Positions 14,835 to 21,253 of a stretch of 26,465 nt of DNA are shown here, in pieces. The notes under the pieces are model-generated. The model was given only the letters and a program-made list of their open reading frames with translations, had not been told where the DNA came from and did no database searches. Where the stretch lies: the IMG/VR virus record IMGVR_UViG_3300030060_002131, positions 1-26,465 of that record; one strand, written 5' to 3'. Both the position numbers and the translations under genes were made by a program. Every line of letters begins with the position of its first letter. Positions within the stretch are counted from its first letter, which is position 1. Origin of the DNA: a virus.

Positions 14835-15864
14835 TATTGGTGATGTCTCTGAACTAAGAGGTAACGCAAAGATAATAAGGGATGCACCCTTAAATGCTTT
14901 TGTAGATTTTGATATACAAAGCAACGATGAAGCCATTACATCAAATGGTCGTATGGCTATTACATTTCTTGATGATTCTATTGTACGACTTACAGAACAT
15001 AGTCAGTTACTAATTAACGAATATGTTTACAATCCTAACCCTGCAAAATCTAAAATGGCTCTTACTTTCGCACTAGGAACGACCAGGTTTATATCTGGCA
15101 ACATTGATAAAATAAACAAAAAAAATATTTCATTAAAAACACCAACAGCAAATATTGCTATTCGTGGCACGGACTTTACAGCAACAGTTAATGAGCTTGG
15201 TGAAAGTTTGATTATACTTTTGCCTGATAAGTATGGATTATCTAGTGGTGAAATAGAAGTTATAACTGCAACAGGAAGTGTCATACTTAATAAACCATTT
15301 GAAGCAACTACAGTTTCTGTGTTTGAAAATGCACCTAGCAAGCCTGTAGTTTTAGATTTATCTTTGGACTTGATAGATAATATTTTAATAGTTTCGCCAC
15401 CAGAAGAAAAAGTTTTAGAACAAGAAAAAATAATCACACAGTCAAAAAGTATTCTTGATTTTAATGATCTTGATATAGATTATTTAGAAGAAGATTTTTT
15501 AGACAATGAAAGTGAATTAGAATTTACAGAATTAGATATAAATTACTTAGATGTGAATTTTCTAGAAGATTTGCTAAACATATTAGATGAATTAGAAATA
15601 CAAGAAGAACAAGACCAACTACAAGCAGATGTAAGCTCTGTACAAATAGCAGGCACAAATTTTGGCCAAGATTTAGATACACAAATCACAACATTTCTTA
15701 CTGGTGAAAAACTTACTGTTTTAAGAAGTATTAACAGTACAGCAAGGTTAGACATAAATTCAGATGATAGCTATACAGTTATTATTATCCAGGATGGCGT
15801 TTCAAGAACTATTAAAATTAATGGCGGAAGTGATAGTATTATAAGAATAAAACAAGAGAACTAA
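14701..15864 (+). CDS. Secreted FecR-domain protein with acidic repeats
   Basis: Up to 387 residues from ATG 14701; ATG 14713 or TTG 14743 are alternative starts. The N-terminal signal peptide (basic RKHLR, then ILKLLVILLIPLFVSF, then KTIKA) is encoded inside the 3' end of the curlin-like gene, a 134-bp overlap. A FecR domain follows at about residues 47-200: SELRGNAKIIR, ITFLDDSIVRLTEHSQLLI, FALGTTRFISGNI, and ISLKTPTANIAIRGTDFTA. The pattern is that of periplasmic FecR-type domains. Residues about 245-300 hold an acidic tandem repeat (DLDIDYLEEDFLD and ELDINYLDVNFLE). The C-terminus is beta-rich (YTVIIIQDG, then RTIKINGG). It probably acts in the periplasm or on the surface and may signal to the CHASE2 cyclase next door. 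No TonB or sigma-factor partner is visible. Confidence 0.8.
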   Translation: MVAQMILTLRKHLRLQEIILKLLVILLIPLFVSFKTIKAQQQDASIGDVSELRGNAKIIRDAPLNAFVDFDIQSNDEAITSNGRMAITFLDDSIVRLTEHSQLLINEYVYNPNPAKSKMALTFALGTTRFISGNIDKINKKNISLKTPTANIAIRGTDFTATVNELGESLIILLPDKYGLSSGEIEVITATGSVILNKPFEATTVSVFENAPSKPVVLDLSLDLIDNILIVSPPEEKVLEQEKIITQSKSILDFNDLDIDYLEEDFLDNESELEFTELDINYLDVNFLEDLLNILDELEIQEEQDQLQADVSSVQIAGTNFGQDLDTQITTFLTGEKLTVLRSINSTARLDINSDDSYTVIIIQDGVSRTIKINGGSDSIIRIKQEN

Positions 15865-15865
15865 C

Positions 15866-17617
15866 TTGAAAAAACTAATATTTATCATTTTGCCATTGCT
15901 AGCAATACCTCTAATATTTCAATGGACTTTTGTAGAAGTTATTAAGCTTAGAACTTTTGATGCTTCAGTAAAAGAATATGATGAGTCTGGTTTCTTTACA
16001 ATTCTTAATATTACTGAAGAAGATGTAGCAAGAGAAGGCGGATACCCACTACCTAGAAAAAGATTAGCAGAGATACATATAGAGCTTTTACAAAGAGGAG
16101 CTTTAGGTGTTGGATGGGTTTTAGCTTTTCCACAATCAGACAGATTTGGCGGTGATGCAGCTTTTGCTGAAGCTCTTTGTTATGGTGGTTCTGTGCTGGC
16201 AATGTTTGAAGATGGTAGCAGTAATTATCCTGCAACATCTGGCACAGTAATACTTGGCAATAATGCGGTTACAGGAATAACATCAACAGGTGTAGTGCAA
16301 AATATAGATGCACTTGCAGATTGCGCAAATCAAGGAATAGCAGTAGCACCAACAGAAGTTGATAACTTGGTAAGAAGGATACCTCTTATGTTACAAACAC
16401 CAGATGGTTTTGTTTCTGCGTATGGAACTGAGGTAATGAAAGTTTTAGCTGGCAATAGTTCATACATCATAAAAACAAGTGATCTTGGTATAGAAGAAAT
16501 TACTGTACAAGGTTTAGCTCCTGTAAAAACAGATAGTCTTGGACGTAAATGGATAACTTGGGTTAATACGCAACAAACAACACTACAAGAAATGGACGTT
16601 GAGGGTAGATATGTTTTTGTCGGTTTTACTGCTGCTGGCATAATGCCTCAAATAGCAGTACCAAACAATCTACTTGAGCCGCACAAGATACAAGCTGCTT
16701 TAGCAGAATCTATATTAATACCTGATTCGCCAAGCATACCTGATTGGAGTTTTGGCTTAGAAATAGCTATTTTTACAATTTTTGTCGCTTTGTCGTGGCT
16801 TGTACTAACTTATTTTGGGTTTGCATGGGGTTTAGGTATAGGTAGTTTTTTAATGCTTTGTGTGGCTTCTGGTGGCTACATAATGATTCAAAAAGGTCTT
16901 TTAATAGACGTAACCTGGACTTTAATATCACAATTTATAACAAGTGCTACAGCTTTCTATTTACGCTTTATGGAGCAGTACAAATTAAGACAATTGATAA
17001 AAAAACAGTTTGAGCATTATCTTGATCCAAGACAGGTTAAACAATTACAAGAAAGTCCTGGATTGCTAAAACTAGGCGGTGAGAAAAAATATTGCACTTT
17101 TTTATTTACGGATGTTCGTGGGTTTACATCTTTATCAGAAAGACTTGAGCCAGAACAAGTTACAAACATTATGAACAAAGCTTTGACAATACAAGCAAAT
17201 GCAGTTAAAGAGTATGGTGGCATGGTTGATAAGTATATAGGTGATGCGATGATGGCTATATTTAATGCACCTATAGATTTGCCTGAACATGAGAATAAAG
17301 CCATAGCAGCAGCATTGAAAATACAGGAAGATATGGAGCAAGCCGATCTAGGTATAGAGATAGGTATAGGCATAAACTCAGGAGCAGCAATAATAGGTAA
17401 TATGGGAAGCGACACACGCTTTGATTATAGTGCAATAGGTGATGCTGTAAACACAGCAGCAAGGTTTGAAAGTGCCACTAAGGATGTAGGCGCAGATTTA
17501 GTAATTGGTCACAATACTAAAAAAAATACCAAATATAGGTTAAAATCTCTAAAGCCTATTAAAGTTAAAGGCAAAAGTAATAAATTAAAGATATATACTT
17601 ATGAAAGCAATACTTAA
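15866..17617 (+). CDS. CHASE2-domain membrane adenylate cyclase (class III)
   Basis: A 583-residue protein starting at TTG 15866, two bases after the FecR stop. An N-terminal membrane helix (4-20) precedes an extracytoplasmic CHASE2-like sensor domain (about 25-290). Three transmembrane helices follow at about 296-318, 320-341 and 348-367, then a short coiled segment. The cytoplasmic class III cyclase domain (about 405-583) contains FLFTDVRGFTSLSE, GGMVDKYIGDAMMAIF and YSAIGDAVNTAARFE. Expected catalytic residues are all present: metal-binding Asp416 and Asp460, substrate-contact Lys456 and Asp526 (a Lys/Asp pair that favours ATP), and transition-state Asn529 and Arg533. It should make cAMP in the host cytoplasm in response to an external or periplasmic signal. 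An active phage-encoded cyclase of this type is unusual. Confidence 0.93.
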   Translation: MKKLIFIILPLLAIPLIFQWTFVEVIKLRTFDASVKEYDESGFFTILNITEEDVAREGGYPLPRKRLAEIHIELLQRGALGVGWVLAFPQSDRFGGDAAFAEALCYGGSVLAMFEDGSSNYPATSGTVILGNNAVTGITSTGVVQNIDALADCANQGIAVAPTEVDNLVRRIPLMLQTPDGFVSAYGTEVMKVLAGNSSYIIKTSDLGIEEITVQGLAPVKTDSLGRKWITWVNTQQTTLQEMDVEGRYVFVGFTAAGIMPQIAVPNNLLEPHKIQAALAESILIPDSPSIPDWSFGLEIAIFTIFVALSWLVLTYFGFAWGLGIGSFLMLCVASGGYIMIQKGLLIDVTWTLISQFITSATAFYLRFMEQYKLRQLIKKQFEHYLDPRQVKQLQESPGLLKLGGEKKYCTFLFTDVRGFTSLSERLEPEQVTNIMNKALTIQANAVKEYGGMVDKYIGDAMMAIFNAPIDLPEHENKAIAAALKIQEDMEQADLGIEIGIGINSGAAIIGNMGSDTRFDYSAIGDAVNTAARFESATKDVGADLVIGHNTKKNTKYRLKSLKPIKVKGKSNKLKIYTYESNT

Positions 17618-18074
17618 AAATATAGTTGGCGCAGTAGCACCGACACTTGGAACAGCGCTTGGTACGCCTATGGGTGGTATGGCAGCAAATCTTATAGCTA
17701 AGACTCTTGGTGTTTCTAATGATCAAAAATCAATACAACAAGCATTACAAAATGCAACGCCAGAACAAATGCTTGAACTTAAGAAAGCAGAGCAAGAGTT
17801 TGAGACACAAATGAAAGAGTTAGACGTTGATATATTTAAATTAGAAACGCAAGACAAACAACATGCAAGAAGCATGTTTAGTAAAGACTGGACAGCAAGA
17901 ATCATTGGGTTATTCACTATAGGTGGGTTTTTAGGTTATATATTTTTAGTAACCTTACAACCACCAGAGCAAAATAGTGAAGCTTTAATTAACTTAGTTC
18001 TAGGATATTTAGGTGGATTAGCTAGTGCGATCATATCTTTTTATTTTGGAGCATCACATACTAAAGAGGATTAA
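17601..18074 (+). CDS. Holin-like membrane protein (three-segment holin type)
   Basis: A 157-residue protein that starts inside the cyclase 3' end (17-bp overlap). The N-terminus has a Gly/Ala-rich hydrophobic segment (GAVAPTLGTALGTPMGGMAA), then a charged helix rich in Gln/Glu/Lys (about 45-95). Two C-terminal transmembrane helices follow (RIIGLFTIGGFLGYIFLV and LVLGYLGGLASAIISFYF), ending in FGASHTKED. This architecture and the FGAS-type ending match the Holin_3TMs family found in many environmental phages. Such holins form membrane lesions that release or activate the endolysin. The lysozyme is three genes downstream, supporting the role. Confidence 0.7.
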   Translation: MKAILKNIVGAVAPTLGTALGTPMGGMAANLIAKTLGVSNDQKSIQQALQNATPEQMLELKKAEQEFETQMKELDVDIFKLETQDKQHARSMFSKDWTARIIGLFTIGGFLGYIFLVTLQPPEQNSEALINLVLGYLGGLASAIISFYFGASHTKED

Positions 18075-18075
18075 T

Positions 18076-18231
18076 ATGAAATGGTTTGGTAATATGTTGG
18101 CAAAAATTGGTTTAGTAGAATCAGAGGAAGTCAGAACTAGGGACAAAAAAGGTAGGTATATAGCGGACGATCCTACAACTGCAAAAAACGAAGCTTACAA
18201 GACTGTTAAGAAGAGAAAGAAGAAAAAGTAA
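18076..18231 (+). CDS. Small basic 51-residue protein
   Basis: I chose ATG 18076, which has AAAGAGGA (18063-18070) as ribosome binding site, over a longer upstream reading frame from 18025 that overlaps the holin-like gene. The product begins MKWFGNMLAKIGLVESEEV and ends in a strongly basic tract (KKRKKKK), suggesting nucleic-acid or membrane-surface contact. It contains the segment TRDKKGRYIADDP. It lies between the holin-like and nuclease genes and its stop overlaps the next start (TAATG). I do not recognise a family. Confidence 0.65.
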   Translation: MKWFGNMLAKIGLVESEEVRTRDKKGRYIADDPTTAKNEAYKTVKKRKKKK

Positions 18232-18608
18232 TGTATGAGTATAAATGCACGCTTCGGTCTGTTACCGATGGCGACACCATACGCCTAGAAACTATTGATC
18301 TAGGTTTTTCTGTCTTGCTGTATAACAAGGTGGTTAGAATTGCTGGTATAGACACTCCAGAATCACGCATCAACACAAAAAGATACCCACACAGAGCAAA
18401 AGAAAAAGAGCTTGGCTTGTTAGCAAAAGATAAGTTAAAAGAATGGCTTGTAGGTGAAATAACTATAAAGTCCTACGGTGTTGATAAGTATGGTAGGATT
18501 TTAGGTGATGTGTTCTGTGAAAAAGGCAATGTTGCAGATTTGCTCAGAAAAGAAAATCTTGCAGTTGATTATGACGGTGGCACAAAAACTAAAGTCTGGG
18601 GAGAATAA
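18231..18608 (+). CDS. Staphylococcal-nuclease-fold endonuclease (SNase/thermonuclease)
   Basis: A 125-residue protein with the OB-fold nuclease motifs in order: VTDGDTIRLE (residues 11-20), VVRIAGIDTPESR (34-46) and YGVDKYGRILGDVF (82-95). Catalytic and calcium-binding residues of staphylococcal nuclease are matched: Asp15, Arg36, Asp41, Thr42, Glu44 and Arg89 correspond to Asp21, Arg35, Asp40, Thr41, Glu43 and Arg87. There is no signal peptide, so it should act in the cytoplasm on DNA or RNA, for instance in host DNA breakdown. It starts one base into the upstream stop and ends one base before the lysozyme start, so it is translated with the lysis genes. Confidence 0.88.
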   Translation: MYEYKCTLRSVTDGDTIRLETIDLGFSVLLYNKVVRIAGIDTPESRINTKRYPHRAKEKELGLLAKDKLKEWLVGEITIKSYGVDKYGRILGDVFCEKGNVADLLRKENLAVDYDGGTKTKVWGE

Positions 18609-18609
18609 T

Positions 18610-19053
18610 ATGCAAATATCAGAGGAAGGCAAACAGTTAATAAAGAAGTTTGAAGGGTGTAGGCTAGAGGCCTATAAGTGTAGTGCTGGTGTATGGACAA
18701 TAGGTTATGGTAGGACTACTAATGTTAAGGAGGGCGATACTTGCACGCAAGAAGAAGCTGAAAAGTGGCTTAACGAAGAGCTAGTTGTTTATGGTGCTTA
18801 TGTTAATGATGCTGTGCTAATTACCTTAGAACAAAATGAGTTTGATGCCTTAGTAGCCTGGACATATAATTTAGGATCAACAAATTTAAACAACTCTACT
18901 ATGCTAAGAGTTCTTAATGAAAATCAAAAAGAAGATGTACCGCATCAAATGCGTAGATGGAATAAGGCTAATGGCAAGGTGTTAGAAGGTCTGGTACGCA
19001 GAAGAGAAGCCGAAGCTTTGCTGTTTGAAGGCAAAGAGTGGCACGAAGTCTAA
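18610..19053 (+). CDS. Endolysin, GH24 lysozyme
   Basis: A 147-residue phage lysozyme. I chose ATG 18610; a longer frame from 18505 would run inside the nuclease gene. The N-terminal motif LIKKFEGCRLEAYKCSAGVW, followed by TIGYGRT, is typical of glycoside hydrolase family 24. The catalytic Glu15 is followed by Cys24 and Thr30, matching the E-x8-(D/C)-x5-T pattern, so Cys replaces the usual Asp. Downstream helices include QNEFDALVAWTYNLGS and LVRRREAEALLFE, both conserved in the family. No signal-arrest-release or Sec signal is seen, so release to the cell wall probably needs a holin. It cuts peptidoglycan at lysis and closes the late gene block. Confidence 0.93.
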   Translation: MQISEEGKQLIKKFEGCRLEAYKCSAGVWTIGYGRTTNVKEGDTCTQEEAEKWLNEELVVYGAYVNDAVLITLEQNEFDALVAWTYNLGSTNLNNSTMLRVLNENQKEDVPHQMRRWNKANGKVLEGLVRRREAEALLFEGKEWHEV

Positions 19054-19074
19054 AAAAATAATCATAAATATATA

Positions 19075-19102
19075 TTGACATATTTATATATATGTATATA
19101 TA
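19075..19102 (+). promoter_or_regulatory. Sigma70-like promoter for the recombination/replication block
   Basis: A consensus -35 TTGACA lies at 19075-19080, and TATATA at 19097-19102 gives a 16-bp spacer. TATAGT at 19099-19104 would give 18 bp. The 84-bp gap after the lysozyme is very AT-rich and otherwise empty. A strong ribosome binding site AAAAGGAG (19121-19128) precedes the first gene at 19138. This is the clearest promoter in the window and marks the switch from late to probable early/middle genes. Confidence 0.7.
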
Positions 19103-19137
19103 GTTAGTCATGTTTAACAAAAAAGGAGTAGCTAAAC

Positions 19138-19314
19138 ATGAAAATAGAACTTACAGAAAAACTAGCAAAAGCTAAAGATAATAAATTATTGATGTTCCAT
19201 AAACATCTGCTTGATCAAGAAGAAAAATATGAAGGTTATGATATTTTACTTGCAGCAGTAGAGAATGAAATATATCAAAGAGGTCTAGATACTAATAATC
19301 AGGAGGTGGCGTAA
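19138..19314 (+). CDS. Small 58-residue protein, first gene of the early/middle block
   Basis: It starts at ATG 19138 behind AAAAGGAG (19121-19128) and ends with TAA at 19312-19314, directly abutting the next ATG. The product is charged and probably helical (MKIELTEKLAKAKDNKLLMF, then YDILLAAVENEIYQRGL). Strong translation signals and promoter-proximal position suggest an early, abundant small protein, which in phages often modulates the host. No family is recognised, so the role is open. Confidence 0.75.
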   Translation: MKIELTEKLAKAKDNKLLMFHKHLLDQEEKYEGYDILLAAVENEIYQRGLDTNNQEVA

Positions 19315-19494
19315 ATGGAAACTAATTTCAACTATTGGATTATGCAAGAGCCTAAAGACAATGCTCATAGGCAAGACTTCACGATGATCGCTAGATACAG
19401 AGATTACGATGAGGCTAAGTTGAGAGTCTTGCGTGAACTGGCAAAAGGTAAGCGTAGCTATATGAAGTCTGTTGAGATTAAAGATGGTAGGTAA
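19315..19494 (+). CDS. Small 59-residue hypothetical protein
   Basis: ATG 19315 follows the previous TAA without a gap, and a good ribosome binding site AGGAGG (19301-19306) lies within the upstream gene's last codons. The product begins METNFNYWIMQEPKDNAHRQ and contains RYRDYDEAKLRVLRELAKG. It ends inside the YqaJ-like gene start (11-bp overlap with 19484). It is probably a compact alpha/beta protein. I do not recognise it; its position in front of the recombination exonuclease suggests shared regulation rather than a known function. Confidence 0.7.
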   Translation: METNFNYWIMQEPKDNAHRQDFTMIARYRDYDEAKLRVLRELAKGKRSYMKSVEIKDGR

Positions 19495-20437
19495 GCTTAC
19501 AAGAGACGATATACCAACTGCATCTATATCACCTTACTTATTCAATGAGTATAAGTATGGCTCTAGGAATGAAGCACTCAAAAGATGTATAGATGCAAAG
19601 CATGGCAAGCCTACAAGGTTTGAGCAGACTGGCATACAAAGAATGGGCGATGTTTTAGAAGCACCCTGCATAAAAGAAGCTTGCAACATACTAGGCTTGA
19701 CCGATGTGCAAACAGATATTAATGTTGTAGCTAAACATCCATATTTGTTATTTGAAGCATCATTAGATGGTATGGCTCATGCAGACAACTTAGTCATAAA
19801 AGAGGATGAAAGCAAAGGTATTTATTTACCAAATGCGACAGAGGTGAAGCTGGATGGTCAAGGGGTAGTTGAGAATAAGGTTACAAATTCATATCCTGAA
19901 AGCCCTCCAGCTTTGTGGCGTGGCGTGCTTCAACTGCAAGCACAAATGGAGTGTGCTGGTGTTGATTGGGGTGTTTTATGTGTATTGTACCAATCAACAA
20001 CTTTTAGAATATTTGTCTATAAACGTGATCCTGCTTTCGCAGACAAGCTTAGAGATGCAGTAGAAGATTGGAATGGGCGTATCAAAGAAGAGGATTACTT
20101 TCCATTTGAGCTTTTAGATGACAAGCGTAATGATGGTGTTTTAGTGCATCCAGAGGCCACAGAAGAAGAGCTTATTGATTTAGATATGTTATGTGAGGAT
20201 CATGCAAAACAGATAATGTTATCAGATGAAGCTATAAAAAATGCAAAAGCAAATAAACAAAGAGCAACAGCAGCGTTGATGGAAGCTATGGGAAATCATA
20301 GCAAGGCAAAAGCAGGAAATTATGTTATAAATTGGGGTATGACACATTACAAAGCAAAAGAAGAAAAGATAGTGCCAGCAAAAGAAGCGTATAGTGTTAG
20401 AAGAAAGACTTTAAGTATTAAGAAATATGAGGACTAA
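19484..20437 (+). CDS. YqaJ-like phage recombination exonuclease
   Basis: About 317 residues from ATG 19484 (a TTG start at 19472 is possible). Motifs of the YqaJ/lambda-exonuclease PD-(D/E)xK fold appear in order: RMGDVLEAPCI (Glu59), LLFEASLDGMA (Asp95), GQGVVENKV (Glu130 and Lys132), then WRGVLQLQAQMECAG. The Asp...Glu-x-Lys set is the metal-binding catalytic core. The enzyme is expected to degrade one strand of double-stranded ends to prepare DNA for annealing. No Erf/RecT/Bet annealing partner is recognised nearby; the SSB-like protein at 21254 might serve. The C-terminal 90 residues are helical and Lys/Ala-rich. Confidence 0.85.
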   Translation: MVGKLTRDDIPTASISPYLFNEYKYGSRNEALKRCIDAKHGKPTRFEQTGIQRMGDVLEAPCIKEACNILGLTDVQTDINVVAKHPYLLFEASLDGMAHADNLVIKEDESKGIYLPNATEVKLDGQGVVENKVTNSYPESPPALWRGVLQLQAQMECAGVDWGVLCVLYQSTTFRIFVYKRDPAFADKLRDAVEDWNGRIKEEDYFPFELLDDKRNDGVLVHPEATEEELIDLDMLCEDHAKQIMLSDEAIKNAKANKQRATAALMEAMGNHSKAKAGNYVINWGMTHYKAKEEKIVPAKEAYSVRRKTLSIKKYED

Positions 20438-20645
20438 AACAACAGACTTTATGGATGATAAGACTATGGAGAAAGTAGGCAAGGAGGCTATTTGGGTATA
20501 TAAAGATGTGCATAAAGAATTAAAGGTGCTGTCAGCACAGACTGGTAAACCGATGGGACAGCTTGCAGAATACTTTTTAAAGCTAGGTATAAATTCTGTA
20601 AAACATGATTTGACAAATGTTGATTTTGACGTGGAGGGTTTATAA
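20427..20645 (+). CDS. Small 72-residue protein, possible ribbon-helix-helix type
   Basis: It starts at ATG 20427, 11 bases before the exonuclease stop, and ends at TAA just before the next ATG. The central segment VYKDVHKELKVLSAQTGKPM, followed by GQLAEYFLKLGI, fits the layout of a small MetJ/Arc-type ribbon-helix-helix DNA-binding fold (short strand, helix, turn, helix). Such proteins are common small phage regulators. The family call is only by pattern. It sits in the middle of the recombination genes and has no promoter of its own. Confidence 0.55.
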   Translation: MRTKTTDFMDDKTMEKVGKEAIWVYKDVHKELKVLSAQTGKPMGQLAEYFLKLGINSVKHDLTNVDFDVEGL

Positions 20646-21065
20646 ATGGTAAACGCTAGAGCTAAAGGCGCTGCGTTTGAAAGAGAGTGTGCTAAGCAAA
20701 TAAATGCGATGCTAGAAACAACACATGTACAAGATAGAGTCAGCAGAAACCTCAACCAATACCAAGAAAAAAACCAACCAGATTTAAAGTTACGTTACCT
20801 TTATTTTGAGTGCAAAAATTATGCAAGAAGTAGCAATAATTGGTACAAAGATAAATGGTGGCAACAAGTTTGTGAAGCAGCAGGTGATGATAATGTACCT
20901 ATTTTGATTTTTAAGTTTAACCACTTACCAGTCAGAGTAGCTTTCCCCTTGAGTATGATTAACTCTAATATAAGCGATAGAGAATTGCATCATCCTGTTG
21001 CCTTCACATCTTTTGAGCAGTTTTTAGATATCCTTAAATATGAGGTTAGTTCATGGAAGAACTAA
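20646..21065 (+). CDS. PD-(D/E)xK nuclease, Holliday junction resolvase-like
   Basis: A 139-residue protein. MVNARAKGAAFERECAKQIN at the N-terminus (Glu12), NQPDLKLR (Asp46) and YLYFECKNYAR (Glu55-x-Lys57) form the complete PD-(D/E)xK metal-binding set in the order used by archaeal-type resolvases and related phage nucleases. Lys7 is also typical. The basic middle region suits DNA binding. It follows the YqaJ exonuclease, so a role in resolving branched recombination or packaging intermediates is plausible. An alternative is a general phage endonuclease of the same fold. Its 3' end overlaps the next gene by 13 bases. Confidence 0.8.
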   Translation: MVNARAKGAAFERECAKQINAMLETTHVQDRVSRNLNQYQEKNQPDLKLRYLYFECKNYARSSNNWYKDKWWQQVCEAAGDDNVPILIFKFNHLPVRVAFPLSMINSNISDRELHHPVAFTSFEQFLDILKYEVSSWKN

Positions 21066-21241
21066 TTTACTTTGATCCAGAGTTTGAGAAGTTTTGCTGG
21101 GACGAGTTTTGCAAAGCTAGGAGAAGTGCGGAGTATTTAGGCATGTCCACAATAGAAGATTTTAGTAGTTTTAAGGACACTAATGCTAGTGTTCTTAAGG
21201 CAGTTTTTGACAGTATTGCTACCAAAAAGGTAGTTCATTAA
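21053..21241 (+). CDS. Small 62-residue hypothetical protein
   Basis: ATG 21053 lies 13 bases before the resolvase-like stop, and TAA at 21239-21241 is part of the next gene's ribosome binding region. The product is aromatic- and acid-rich near the N-terminus (LIYFDPEFEKFCWDEFCKAR) and continues with helical character. Two Cys residues lie near residues 15 and 20. I do not recognise a family. Tight overlap on one side and immediate Shine-Dalgarno on the other support a real gene. Confidence 0.65.
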   Translation: MEELIYFDPEFEKFCWDEFCKARRSAEYLGMSTIEDFSSFKDTNASVLKAVFDSIATKKVVH

Positions 21242-21253
21242 AGGAGATATATT

